64,000 nt of DNA from contig NC_045138.2 in NCBI RefSeq assembly GCF_008831285.2, forward strand, positions 43,579,115 to 43,643,114, given 5' to 3'. A program made the position numbers and the translations under genes. Below, one piece after another: positions 55,301-64,000 of the stretch. Source of the stretch: Nymphaea colorata. Taxonomy: Eukaryota > Streptophyta > Magnoliopsida > Nymphaeales > Nymphaeaceae. The notes beneath the pieces were generated by a model that was given only the letters and a program-made list of their open reading frames with translations, was not told the DNA's origin and searched no databases. How positions within the stretch are numbered: the first letter of the stretch is position 1; every line of letters starts with the position of its first letter.

Positions 55301-58300
55301 GTGCCTGAGCCTAGTCAGAGTAGTTCTTCAAATGTTGCCAAATCTAAGCTTTCCTCCGATCAAATCAAAGAACTGCAAGCGTATATCAGCCGGCTGTCTA
55401 CTACTCAGGAGGATACTTCCACGTCTGAGGGCGCTAAGTTAGCCCAAGCTCTCGTGGCCACTAGTGACCAAGGTAATTCCTCACATGGTGATTGGATTGT
55501 TGACAGTGGCGCTACGCATCATATGACAGGGGACCCTAAGATGTTCCAAGAATACAAATTGTCTTCGGGGCAGCAACGTGTATCTATGGCTGATGGTTCT
55601 TCTATCTCTGTGGCTGGAAAAGGAAGTTTGTCCTTGTTAAATAAATACTGTCTTCATAATGCTCTTCATGTTCCCAATATTCCTGTGAATTTGTTATCTG
55701 TCAGCAGCATTACTAAAGAACTCAACTGTAATCTGATCTTTTCTGCTGATCGGTGTTTTCTGCAGGACTTGGTGACGGGGCAGAAGATTGGGATTGGTTC
55801 GGCTATTGATGGACTCTACAGACTGCCTGTGCAGGTTGCGTCCGCTCTTATTTCAGCCACTAGTGGACAGGTGTCAGGCATGGAAGACAGATCTACTATT
55901 ATGCGATGGCACGAGTGGCTTGGTCATCTTCCGTTTCCATTGATTAAGAAGTTGTTTCCTAGTTTGTTTCATTCTGTTTCCATGGACTCCTTCACCTGTG
56001 AAGTGTGTCAGTTGGCTAAACATGTTAGGGCCTCGTACCCTATTTCATTCAATAAAACCACTCGTCCATTTGCTTTGGTTCACTCTGATGTTTGGGGTCC
56101 TTCGGGAGTACCCACTTGTCGTGGTTTTCATTACTTTATGACCCTTATTGATGATTACTCCCGTTGTACGTTCGTGTATCTGTTGAAAGAACGTAGTGAA
56201 GTTCCCGTTATTGTCAAAAATTTTGTGGCCTTTGTTGAGACTCAGTTTCAGACGTCTGTCCAAGCTTTTCGCACCGATAATGCTAGAGAGTATGTCTCTC
56301 AATCCCTAGATGATTTCTTGAAGAGCAAGGGTATTGTTCATGAAACGTCATGTAGTTACACACCTCCCCAAAATGGCGTGGCTGAACGAAAGAATCGCCA
56401 TTTGCTTGATGTTACCCGGGCTCTTCTGTTCCATCGACAGGTTCCCAAGCGCTACTGGGGTGATGCGCTTCTCACTAGTGCCCACCTTATCAACCGTATG
56501 CCTACCCGTGTGTTGCAGGGCCATTCCCCGTACTCTATGCTTTGGCCTACTCAGAATCCCTGGCCTCTTACTCCTCGGGTGTTCGGGTGTGTCTGTTTTG
56601 TTCATGACCATAGTCCCACCCTCAAGAAACTTGATCCTCGGTCTATCAAGGCTGTCTTCCTGGGGTATTCCTCCACTCAGAAGGGATACAAATGTGTTGA
56701 TCCTACCACCTCTAAAGTCTATGTTTCCCGGGACGTCACCTTCCATGAACATGAGGCATACTTTTAGGTGAATCCTCTTCAGGGGGAGTATCTAGGGCAC
56801 AGTAGTGAAGAGTATTCCTCAAATCAGTTGATTCAGTTTACGGATTTCTTGGATTACAAGGCCAGTGACAGTGTGGCAGACACAGTCAGAGATGATAGAG
56901 ACCGTCACATGGACGAGGGCCTTGTTGATAATCAGCCTACAGCCTGTGATCATTTGTTTGGCCAGGTGTACAGAAGGAAGAAGACAGATGTGATTGAAAA
57001 TGTTGATGTAACCAATCCCAATCTTGTGAGTTCCGTGATTGAAAATGTTGATGTAACCAATCCCAATCCTGTGAGTTCCCCGGATGACCAAAGTCTAATC
57101 AATGAAGAGCTTCCTATAGCCCTGCGCAAGGGCACCAGGTCTTGCACTTCTCATCCTATTCAGAGATTTGTCTCTTATGCGAAATTGAGTAAGAATTACA
57201 AATGCTTTATAACATCCTTGTCTAAGTCTGTTATTCCCAGGTGTGTGGAAGATGCTAGAGAGAATCCTAAATGGCTACAGGCCATGACAGAGGAGATGAA
57301 TGCCTTGGCAAAGAATGACACTTGAGAAGTTGTGGATATTCCCAAAGGGACTCATTTAGTTGGTTCAAAGTGGGTGTTCAATGTGAAGTACAAACCAGAT
57401 GGTACTGTGGAAAAGTATAAGGCTCGGCTTGTTGCAAAGGGGTTCAGCCAGAAATATGGTATTGATTATCTTAAAACCTTTGCCCCTGTTGCCAAACTGA
57501 AAACTGTGAGGGTCATATTAGCACTTGCCGTGAAAAAGGGGTGGAGCATGGATCAACTTGATGTTAAGAACGCATTCTTGAATGGCCATCTAGAAGAAGA
57601 GGTCTATATGAGTATGCCTCCTGGATATGTTCAAAGCAGAAAATGCTGTCATCTCAAGAAAGCCTTGTATGGATTAAAGCAGTCTCCTAGAGCATGGTTT
57701 GAAAGACTGAGGATAATGATTAAGACAAATGGATACAAACAGGGAAATGGTGATCACACCCTATTCATTAAGCAGAGAGATGGCCTGGTGAGTCTTCTGC
57801 TTGTGTATGTTGATGATATGATAGTCACAGGTGACGATGAAGAAGAGAAAAAGAAGATGAAGGAGAGGTTAGCTGCTGAATTTGATCTTAAAGATTTGGG
57901 TAAACTAAGGTACTTTCTGGGGATAGAGATTGCTCGGTCAGAGACAGGGCTGGTTATGAGCCAAAAGAAAATACACTCTGGATCTTCTAAAGGAGACAGG
58001 CAAACTTGGATGCAGACCCTTTCTAACTCCAATGGAGTCTGGTACAAAGATAAGCATCAAAACTGGCAACATCCTAGATGAGGAAGGAAAAGGGCGGTAT
58101 CAGAGGCTGGTTGGTAAGCTCATCTATCTTACTCTTACTCATCCTGATATTACTTATGCTGTGAATGTGTTGAGTCAGTTTATGCATGCTCCTACTGATT
58201 GTCACTGGAAGAGTGCAGAAAGAGTGTTGGGGTACCTAAAGAATGACCCAGGAAAAGGATTACTCTATACTCAGCAAGACCAACTTAATATTGAAGGATA

Positions 58301-61009
58301 CTCTGACGCAGATTGGGCAGGATGTACTGATACTAGGAGGTCTACCACAGGGTACTGCATCTTTCTGGGGGTAACCTGGTTGTATGGAGAAGTAAAAGGC
58401 AGGAAGTTTGCTCTAGATCCAGTGCTGAGGCTGAATACAGGGCTGTGGCTATAGGAGTTACAGAAATGTTATGGTTAAAGATTCTCCTAGCAGATATTGG
58501 TGTTGAAACAGAAGAGAAGATGAGGATGTACTGCGACAACAAGTCTGCAATTAACCTTGCGAATAATCCCGTTCTGCATGACAGAACTAAACATGTGGAG
58601 ATTGATCGCCACTTCATACGGGAACGCATAGATTCAAAGGAGTTGATCCTACCTTATATGAAGTCTGAAGATCAAATTGCAGATGTTCTAACCAAAGCCT
58701 TATGTACATCTCAATTCGAGAAAAATGTAAGCAAGCTTGGCATGTTTGACATGTATGCCAAGCTTGAGGGGGAGTGTTAACATATCATGTATAGGGAACC
58801 GGGTCTGGATCCAGACCCGGTCCCATGGGCACGGGTACCGAGAGTGGCTCGGTACCCTAGGCGGGTTTCCCTCTTATTTAATCCCACTTATGGTGTAATT
58901 GTTGATTAAGTGGAATAACATTTTCTCTCTCCTAGGGTTGCGGTTTTGCCCCTAGGTTAGAGCTTCTCCGTGGTTTTTCACCTCTCTTTGAGGTTTTCCA
59001 CGTATATTGTGTGTTCCTTTTCTTTCTCTCCATCTTGGTGTGTGTTTCTACAAAGATAAATTTCTTTAATTTGACACAATAAAATCTAAAAATGCTCTCT
59101 TTAAAATAGATATTTAGCTTTGTCAAATATATTTACCTTTACATAATGCTGTTTTTTTCAATAAAAACAAGAACATTCACCTTTTTCTTTATTCAGAATA
59201 AAATCATTAGGTTAGCAAGTTTTAGTTTAAAGAATGATTGAACAGAAGATATCTTTTTGAAATTCATGTTGGGAAAACCTTAAAAGAGACAAACCATGTG
59301 CATTCAAGTTCAACCTAAAAAGGCTTGGAGATATATACATATATAGTATTGGTTTTCTATACCGCACAACTGCACCTCATGTTTCTTGAAATAAAATCAT
59401 GATATTAGGTCATGAAATCTTGATTCTGTTTAATCATAATGAGACACTATTTAGACTGTTATCTTGCACACATGGCAATAATAAATTTTCACCATGCAAA
59501 CATACATGTACATCTTTAGGCCTTCTTCGGGCATCCTCTCACACACAAATGCAGAACATTTAATATATGTGTGTTTGCATCCACATGTTTATAATACATA
59601 AGATTCTCCTTAAATTGCTTCATATGCTCTCTTTGGCAAAGACTATAAATAAATTAGCATATAAATGTAGCCCTATTTATGTTAAATGACAAAAAAAGCT
59701 GGACTCACTTGATTAATTGTTCTGTGCAAATGAATAGTGGAGGACTGCTCACAGTGGATACTGACAATGTCAGCACCAGCCTTCACAAAATCTGGTACAC
59801 GCTGCTCAGGCTCCACAATCATCTATTGGACATATAAGAGCAGCTGGCAATTAAATTCTATAAAAGGTCCTCATATTTGCTTCAAAAAGAAATCTCTTCA
59901 AAATTTTACTTTCTATCTAACATATGTGCAACATATAGGCCATAAAAGAATACACAGATACAAAATCTTACCAAATGCACATCCAGTGGCAGATCTGTCA
60001 CAGGACGCAAGGCATCAACAACAAGTGGCCCAATGGTGATATTCGGTACGAAACGTCCATCCATCACATCAACATGAATCCAATCACAACCTGCTTTTTC
60101 CACAGCTTTAACCTGCAAGTTGCTATATTCAGATTCACACTACCACAATCACCTTATGAAACATTTATCTTAATTATACAGGACAAAATTTGAGCATGGT
60201 TGTCCAACCATGAACATATTCTGTTGCCAGAGTTGTAAGTTAAATCATCAATACAACATTAAATGACATTTATGGTGATTTGCTGATATAATAAGGTACA
60301 GGTTTTTTTAACCCTATGGTCACATGCCAATATAAGCTAACGTTTACATATGTATGCATTTTTTTCTCGAATTTTGTTCTCATGAATATGGTACTAGCAT
60401 AATAGCTTTTGACAAAATTAGGATTTTTCCATAAAGCATGAAAGTGGAAATGAAAAAAGGATTTTGTGCGTAAAGGATACAAAGTCATTATGCTTTCTCA
60501 TTTTGAAAGTAAGTGCGTAAAGTATTAGTGGTTGATGTAGCATGAAGTTCTATATTGCTTCAAATATGAAGATTTAGCAAATTGATTGCTTATCGTATGT
60601 CTTATGATTAATTGCCAAAATTTCTTTTGGACTGATTTTGCGGATAGAGCCTATTTTGACAAAATTAAATCTCATCAAAATTTTAGTCAACAAGAAATAT
60701 TATTAGGTTCTTAACCTTTTGCTTGAACCTTTTTTGTCTCAATGTCAACCAAATTTGGATTTATATTTTGGAAAAGAGAGGCAGAAAAAACCAGACTGCA
60801 CCTTTTAGATGGCAAATATTTCAGATATGAGTTCACCATTACTTAGGTAAGTAAGAATAAGAGTTCAACACATAGTAGAAGTACAATGTTAAAGGCAATT
60901 TTTTTCTTCTTTCAGGAACTTAAACATGAGATCACAGTGTTTTTTCTAGGTCCTCTAACCTCAGATATCAGAGTTACGACAGTTACCTCATTTGCCCCAT
61001 TATCAATGG

Positions 61010-61043
<34 letters not shown>

Positions 61044-61168
61044 AAGAAGAAACCTGTTCTCCCAACTTTGCAAAGTTAGCAGAAAGAATTGAAGGAGCCA
61101 CCATAATGTCATTCTTTGAGCACTTATCCACTCTAGCCGAGGCCTTAACTACCAGTCTGGCTTTTCTG
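49260..61168 (-). CDS. RPE: Ribulose-phosphate 3-epimerase, plastid type (5' exon missing)
   Basis: Interconverts D-ribulose 5-phosphate and D-xylulose 5-phosphate in the Calvin cycle and pentose phosphate pathway; expected in the chloroplast stroma. Exons in coding order: 61168-61054 (or from 61165), 60112-59972, 59822-59709, 53048-52970, 49797-49688, 49598-49542, 49471-49402, 49309-49260. All joins are GT-AG and in frame, about 245 codons, which covers the mature TIM barrel. Motifs are [28 protein letters not shown] (metal ligands His and Asp), [26 protein letters not shown] and EVDGGV. The transit-peptide exon was not found and is likely beyond Copia-E. Copia-D sits in one intron. Confidence 0.93.
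49402..49471 (-). CDS. RPE: RPE exon ([13 protein letters not shown])
   Basis: Encodes [20 protein letters not shown] and YAE, the phosphate-binding GS segment near the C-terminal end of the barrel. Acceptor GACAG, donor AAG|GTGCGT. Confidence 0.92.
49542..49598 (-). CDS. RPE: RPE exon ([10 protein letters not shown])
   Basis: Encodes [19 protein letters not shown]. It includes the catalytic and metal-ligand Asp of EVDGGV. Acceptor TTGCAG, donor AAG|GTTCCA. 57 bp, phase 0 on both sides. Confidence 0.93.
49688..49797 (-). CDS. RPE: RPE exon ([12 protein letters not shown])
   Basis: Encodes [20 protein letters not shown], then [16 protein letters not shown]. Acceptor GAATAG, donor AAG|GTAGTC. 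It carries the flexible NPGFGGQ loop over the active site. Confidence 0.93.
50790..52689 (-). mobile_element. Decayed copia remnant (Copia-G) in an RPE intron
   Basis: An LTR-like block of 184 bp (52506-52689, TGTTAAAAGC to CAACA on the minus strand) is followed by a damaged primer site (GGCTCTCTCACCA on the plus strand, 52493-52505). At 50790-50990 the minus strand reads the linker before copia RT ([10 protein letters not shown], then [13 protein letters not shown]). Most of gag-pol and the 3' LTR are missing. A 21-base unit is repeated at 51915-51957. It lies in the same orientation as RPE. Confidence 0.55.
52506..52689 (-). repeat. Copia-G LTR
   Basis: Single LTR-like block with TG...CA ends beside a degenerate tRNA-Met primer site. 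No second copy is visible in the window, so the boundaries rest on the termini alone. Confidence 0.5.
52970..53048 (-). CDS. RPE: RPE exon ([18 protein letters not shown])
   Basis: Encodes [20 protein letters not shown] and IEYVLD plus one base. Acceptor ATTCAG, donor GATG|GTAAAT. The preceding intron carries Copia-D. Confidence 0.93.
53792..54069 (+). repeat. Copia-D 5' LTR
   Basis: 278 bp, TGTTAACA to TTTCTACA. It contains a perfect 24-bp palindrome (53815-53838) and, 11 bases on, a stem with 10-bp arms (53850-53859 / 53865-53874). Confidence 0.97.
54083..54436 (+). repeat. GC-rich leader repeats of Copia-D
   Basis: The leader between primer site and gag repeats GCCGCCGTCCAGCGC-type units many times in an otherwise AT-rich region. 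It is open in all three forward frames, giving low-complexity Ala/Arg/Ser/Pro readings. The gag start is more likely the ATG at 54437 than any ATG in this block. Confidence 0.75.
54437..58780 (+). pseudogene. Copia-D gag-pol, two stops and two frameshifts
   Basis: Gag starts at 54437 ([20 protein letters not shown]). The zinc knuckle is [15 protein letters not shown] (55195-55240). Protease has [13 protein letters not shown] (about 55495), integrase [25 protein letters not shown] and [15 protein letters not shown] has [17 protein letters not shown] and [14 protein letters not shown]; RNase H has [18 protein letters not shown]. Stops are at 56765-56767 and 57323-57325 (TGA at a usual Trp). An extra A lies near 57968 and a G is missing near 58370, which restores the frame. 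The final TAA (58778-58780) lies inside the 3' LTR. Confidence 0.94.
58775..59052 (+). repeat. Copia-D 3' LTR
   Basis: One difference from the 5' LTR (T to C in the stretch TTAATCTCAC versus TTAATCCCAC). It carries the same palindromes at 58798-58821 and 58833-58857. Confidence 0.97.
59058..59708 (-). other. RPE intron sequence upstream of the Copia-D insertion
   Basis: AT-rich intron sequence between the Copia-D target duplication and the RPE exon at 59709. No further element or coding region seen. Confidence 0.6.
59709..59822 (-). CDS. RPE: RPE exon ([12 protein letters not shown])
   Basis: Encodes [20 protein letters not shown], then [18 protein letters not shown]. 38 codons, phase 0 on both sides. 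Acceptor CAATAG, donor CAA|GTGAGT. Confidence 0.94.
59972..60112 (-). CDS. RPE: RPE exon ([14 protein letters not shown])
   Basis: Encodes [35 protein letters not shown] and LPLDVHL. It carries the metal-binding His and Asp of HVD and the catalytic Asp region. Acceptor TTGCAG, donor TTG|GTAAGA. 47 codons, phase 0. Confidence 0.95.
60113..61053 (-). other. RPE intron beginning with a TTC microsatellite
   Basis: 941-bp intron. Its first bases (GTTTCTTCTTC) merge into a (TTC)n tract at 61014-61052. The remainder is AT-rich with no recognised element. Confidence 0.7.
61014..61052. repeat. (TTC/GAA)n microsatellite abutting an RPE 5' splice site
   Basis: About 12 units. It starts two bases inside the intron, directly after the donor GT at 61053-61052 on the minus strand. 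Confidence 0.93.
61054..61168 (-). CDS. RPE: RPE first visible exon (start of mature enzyme)
   Basis: Encodes [20 protein letters not shown] and then [17 protein letters not shown]. This corresponds to the end of the transit peptide and the start of the mature enzyme. Two acceptors three bases apart (ATCAG|CAG or CAGCAG|A) are possible; both keep frame and differ by one codon. Donor CAG|GTTTCT. Confidence 0.88.
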
Positions 61169-62488
61169 CTGATGATTAATGCATAGATGGATTCAGTGAA
61201 AAATAGAATATGTGAAACATCAGAGAATGAAATAGTCATAGTAGTCATACTATGATAATGTCTTGAAAGGTGGCAAATATTATCAAAACATTTACCATGG
61301 AGCAGGCACTGGTTAACAAACAATATAAGCAGGAAATCAGCAGCCTTTCTCATGAAAATGGAATTCAATACATTAAACTCAAGATATTGTCTATTCAAGT
61401 ATAATAAACAGATAAGAGAGTAAACTCTGGAAAGGAGAGTGTGGACTTTCTAGGAAAGGTGACAACAAGGATGCATTACATGATGATTAAAGTAAGCTTT
61501 ACAATCACATCATACAAAACCAAATAATTTGATCCTTCTGGCAGAAAGAAACAAGAATAGAGAGGCTTGTGGTTTTTCCTGAGAATTCAACAGGAAACTT
61601 GATATACACTAGAAGCAATAAACTCGATATCGTGGCAAAAAGCCATCTAAATAATTTGATCATTTGTGAATGCAAACTACCTATTTCCAACCTGTTAAGA
61701 CTTTTTAAATCTCATAGAGATTTAAAAATTTGACTAAACTGCTGAAAACACATCCCACTATCATTATAGTAAAGAATAGGGTGCACTTGCTGTAGAACAT
61801 CCTGAGCATGGCAACAAAGAAAAAAGGACAGATCCATTCTTCTTCTTACATATGCAAATTGCTAAGGGTTGCATCTTACTGTACATGCCTTTTGCTATAT
61901 TCTTAAGCGGTATTCTAGTCCCTGTAACATACTTGTAACAGTAATAATGTATTAGAGACTTTTGTCTCAGCGTAGTTTTTTTCCTAGGGCTGAGAAAGAT
62001 GCCCTCTATATTCTTCCTTGTAACTCTTTTTATTGCGTTAAACAAGAGAAACTTCATCTATCTCTTGGACTTCTACTTCCTTTCCTCACTCTCTTTCAGA
62101 CCCCTGAAGTAAGAGAAGCAGATAGTTACTATAAGGCTTCAAGTTGGAAAAGAAGTACATATGAGCTGAGGAGATTAGCAGGTGTATTTGTGTTCTCCTC
62201 TTGAACGATCTGCACCAACCTCAAACATTGGGCTTGGGTTTTCCATGGTAGGAGTCACATGAACCTAGGTTGTATCAAGTTTCAATGAGCCATAGAATTT
62301 CTAGAGCTTTATCCAACGTATGTCAGTGCGATAAATCTGGTCAGTCTGAGCTATATGGTCATTTTTTACTGACTATTTTTTTCTGGACCAATCATTTTCA
62401 AGTGTTGCATCAAGAGAACTCATATTGGGGCTTAAATGCCAGCCTTTGGTCAAGCTTGTTCATTTCTTTTATGACATAAGTTGTGTTT
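61169..62488 (-). other. RPE upstream intron sequence, no exon recognised
   Basis: I searched this stretch on the minus strand for a Ser/Thr-rich transit-peptide exon with a GT donor and found none. It is AT-rich and lacks recognisable transposon domains. The 5' exon is therefore probably beyond the right window edge. Confidence 0.5.
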
Positions 62489-62727
62489 TGTTGCGTAGAG
62501 AGGTGGAGAAGAGGGAGAAGAGGAGAACGTGAGGAAGGAGGAGAGAATAGGTAGCCTTCATCAATCTTTCGGCTGCTCCTTTTCAATTAGACTAAATAAG
62601 GATTAGGGTTATGTTTAGCCCTTTACATAAATAGTCCAACAAAATTTTAAAAATTCAAAAAGCTACCTAATCTTAAATTCCAAAATACATAAAACTTTAA
62701 ATACCAAAGCAGCACGTTTTCTCAACA
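62489..62727 (-). repeat. Copia-E 3' LTR
   Basis: 239 bp with TG...CA ends, next to the polypurine tract and the final stop of the RNase H frame (62735-62737). It shares the same end motif CGCAACA with Copia-B but little internal sequence. Confidence 0.8.
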
Positions 62728-62734
62728 CTCCCTC

Positions 62735-64000
62735 TCAAGCTGGAGCATAGATGTCTATCATGCTCAACTTGCTACAACACTTCATGAAATTGGATATCGG
62801 AAGAGCTTTGATAAATATATCTGCAGGTTGGTCTTCTGAAGCAACATACTCAGTAAAAATAATCCCTGCTTGGACCAAGTCTCTAATGTAATGACAATCA
62901 ACTTTAATATGCTTAGTCCGTTCGTGGAAGACCGGATTATTTGCTATATAAGTAGCCGCTTTATTATCACATTGCATTTTTATAGGCAATTCTATCTGAA
63001 TTCCAAGACCTTCTAGCATGGCTCTCACCCATGTGATTTCAATGGCTGTTTGGGCCATGGCTCGATATTCTGACTTTGCACTAGATCAAGCAACAACAGC
63101 CTGCTTTTTACTTCTCCAAGAGACTAAGTTGCCACCAACAAAGATACAAAATCCCGTAGTGGACTTTCTGTCATCAATTGAGCCTGCATAATCTGCATCA
63201 AAATAAGGTTCTATCTGAAGTGAAGAGCTTCTTCTAAATAATAGACCCTTTCCAGGGGAGCCTTTTAGAAATTTCAATAATAACATAGCTGCATCCCAAT
63301 GAGCTTTTCTTTGTTTATCCATAAACTGGCTTAGTTTTCTCACAGCAAATGATATATTTATCATATACGTGAGTACGAGAATTCATAAGAATAAATGCTG
63401 GTTTAGTTCCAGTCATTTGGAGCCAACCACATCACAGTGCATCGCTGGATCCACCAAATCCCAAGTCTCCCAAGAGAGAAGAGCATCCATTTCCTCCTGC
63501 ATGGCTTGCAGCCACCTTGAATCTAACAAGGCTTGATGGCTAACAAGGCTTGATGGTGAGATTGATGGTGAGAAGACGGGATGATGTGGCTAGACAAAGC
63601 TCTATCAAACTGCATCAAACTTGTACTCAAATGGTCAGTAGAGACAGAATTAGAAATCGCATGTAGTGTGCACTATCGCTTGCCCTTGCGAATAGCAATG
63701 GGGAGATCATCTGCAGTGTGATCATCATTGAAACCTGAGTCAGTCTTATCAGCGGAGCTTACCTCTTGAGAAGGCGCTGGTGGGCGGTTGAGAAAGGGAC
63801 CCAGACGATGAGTGTAAACTAATGGAGGATCAAGGAAACGTTCACATGACATAGATTGAGATTGAGGGATCGACACAAGTGACACTGGTGGAATAGGAAG
63901 AGGAACCGGTATAAGCATCTCAGACGAAGAAGAAGTCGAAGGAGAAAAATAAGGACGAGATTCAAAGAATGTAACATCCGCACTAATAATCTCTTTCTTG
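62735..64000 (-). pseudogene. Copia-E pol remnant with internal deletions
   Basis: RNase H (62735-63370) reads [19 protein letters not shown] and CDNKAATYIANNPVFHERTK. The integrase-RT linker (63673-63918) reads PPVSLVSIPQSQS and [10 protein letters not shown]. Compared with Copia-B, RT is deleted from its start to near its C-terminal end (join near 63420), and a second gap lies near 63365. The catalytic YVDD box is gone, so this copy cannot encode RT. An extra duplication of TGATGG-containing sequence lies near 63530-63570. Confidence 0.85.

Larger units (their letters stand above)
53792..59052 (+). mobile_element. Copia-D: very recent full-length copia in an RPE intron (5261 bp)
   Basis: Two 278-bp LTRs (53792-54069 and 58775-59052) differ at one base. 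A perfect AAGAT target duplication flanks the element (53787-53791 and 59053-59057). The primer site TGGTATCAGAGCC starts at 54070. A G-rich polypurine tract (CTTGAGGGGGAG) abuts the 3' LTR. Plus strand, thus antisense to RPE. Gag-pol is nearly complete but carries two stops and two compensating frameshifts. Without it the RPE intron would be about 1.4 kb. Confidence 0.97.
62489..64000 (-). mobile_element. Copia-E: 3' part of a copia element, continues off window
   Basis: An LTR of 239 bp (62489-62727, TGTTGAGA to CGCAACA on the minus strand) is preceded by a polypurine tract (GCTTGAGAGGGAG). Upstream on the minus strand are RNase H, part of RT and the variable linker between integrase and RT. 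The coding sequence is a close relative of Copia-B. The 5' part and 5' LTR lie outside the window. If RPE extends past the edge, this element sits in its first intron in the sense orientation. Confidence 0.85.

Noticed and set aside
1-64000. Search for tRNA or rRNA genes, CRISPR arrays and bacterial-type operons
   Set aside because: None seen; the TGGTATCAGAGC sites are retrotransposon primer sites, not tRNA genes.

Overview
This is a plant nuclear genome window, probably from an angiosperm. It holds two split nuclear genes with GT-AG introns, a chloroplast-type Calvin-cycle enzyme, LTR retrotransposons primed by initiator tRNA-Met, a LINE tail, a hAT-like miniature element, and many GA, TA and TTC microsatellites. 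I saw no bacterial-style operon, CRISPR array, rRNA or tRNA gene. The species cannot be named from the sequence.

Layout. 1-11565: a large, old Ty3/gypsy chromovirus on the minus strand with LTRs of about 3.25 kb; its left LTR runs off the window. Its RNase H-integrase segment lies in the opposite orientation, next to a hAT-type miniature element. 11566-17340: an older plus-strand gypsy fragment split by a second, smaller gypsy element with a TATAT target duplication. 17400-37683: a plant O-fucosyltransferase-family gene on the plus strand, reconstructed as eight exons encoding 535 residues. Its first intron (6 kb) holds copia debris. Its fourth intron (10.4 kb) holds Copia-A, into which Copia-B has jumped. 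38708-39940: the 3' end of a LINE on the minus strand. 39941-45321: Copia-C, whose 5' LTR is nearly all lost. 45322-49259: decayed gypsy sequence and unassigned sequence. 49260-61168: a ribulose-phosphate 3-epimerase gene on the minus strand, eight exons visible, with the transit-peptide exon not found. One RPE intron carries Copia-D, a very recent insertion (one difference between its 278-bp LTRs); another carries a decayed copia remnant. 62489-64000: the 3' part of Copia-E on the minus strand, continuing off the window.

How the parts relate. Only two ordinary host genes are visible. The first encodes a predicted type II Golgi glycosyltransferase. The second encodes the plastid enzyme that interconverts ribulose 5-phosphate and xylulose 5-phosphate. 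Every exon of both that I could place keeps frame and splice consensus, so both look potentially functional although transposons make up most of their length. The two youngest full-length insertions (B and D) and the older Copia-A lie antisense to their host gene. The nesting order (B in A; gypsy-2 in an older gypsy) agrees with LTR divergence, so the window reads as a layered insertion record. I found no new defence-type or enzymatic system. The most unusual signals are an LTR hairpin shared by three copia families, the internal inversion in gypsy-1, and elements with near-identical LTRs whose polyproteins are already broken.
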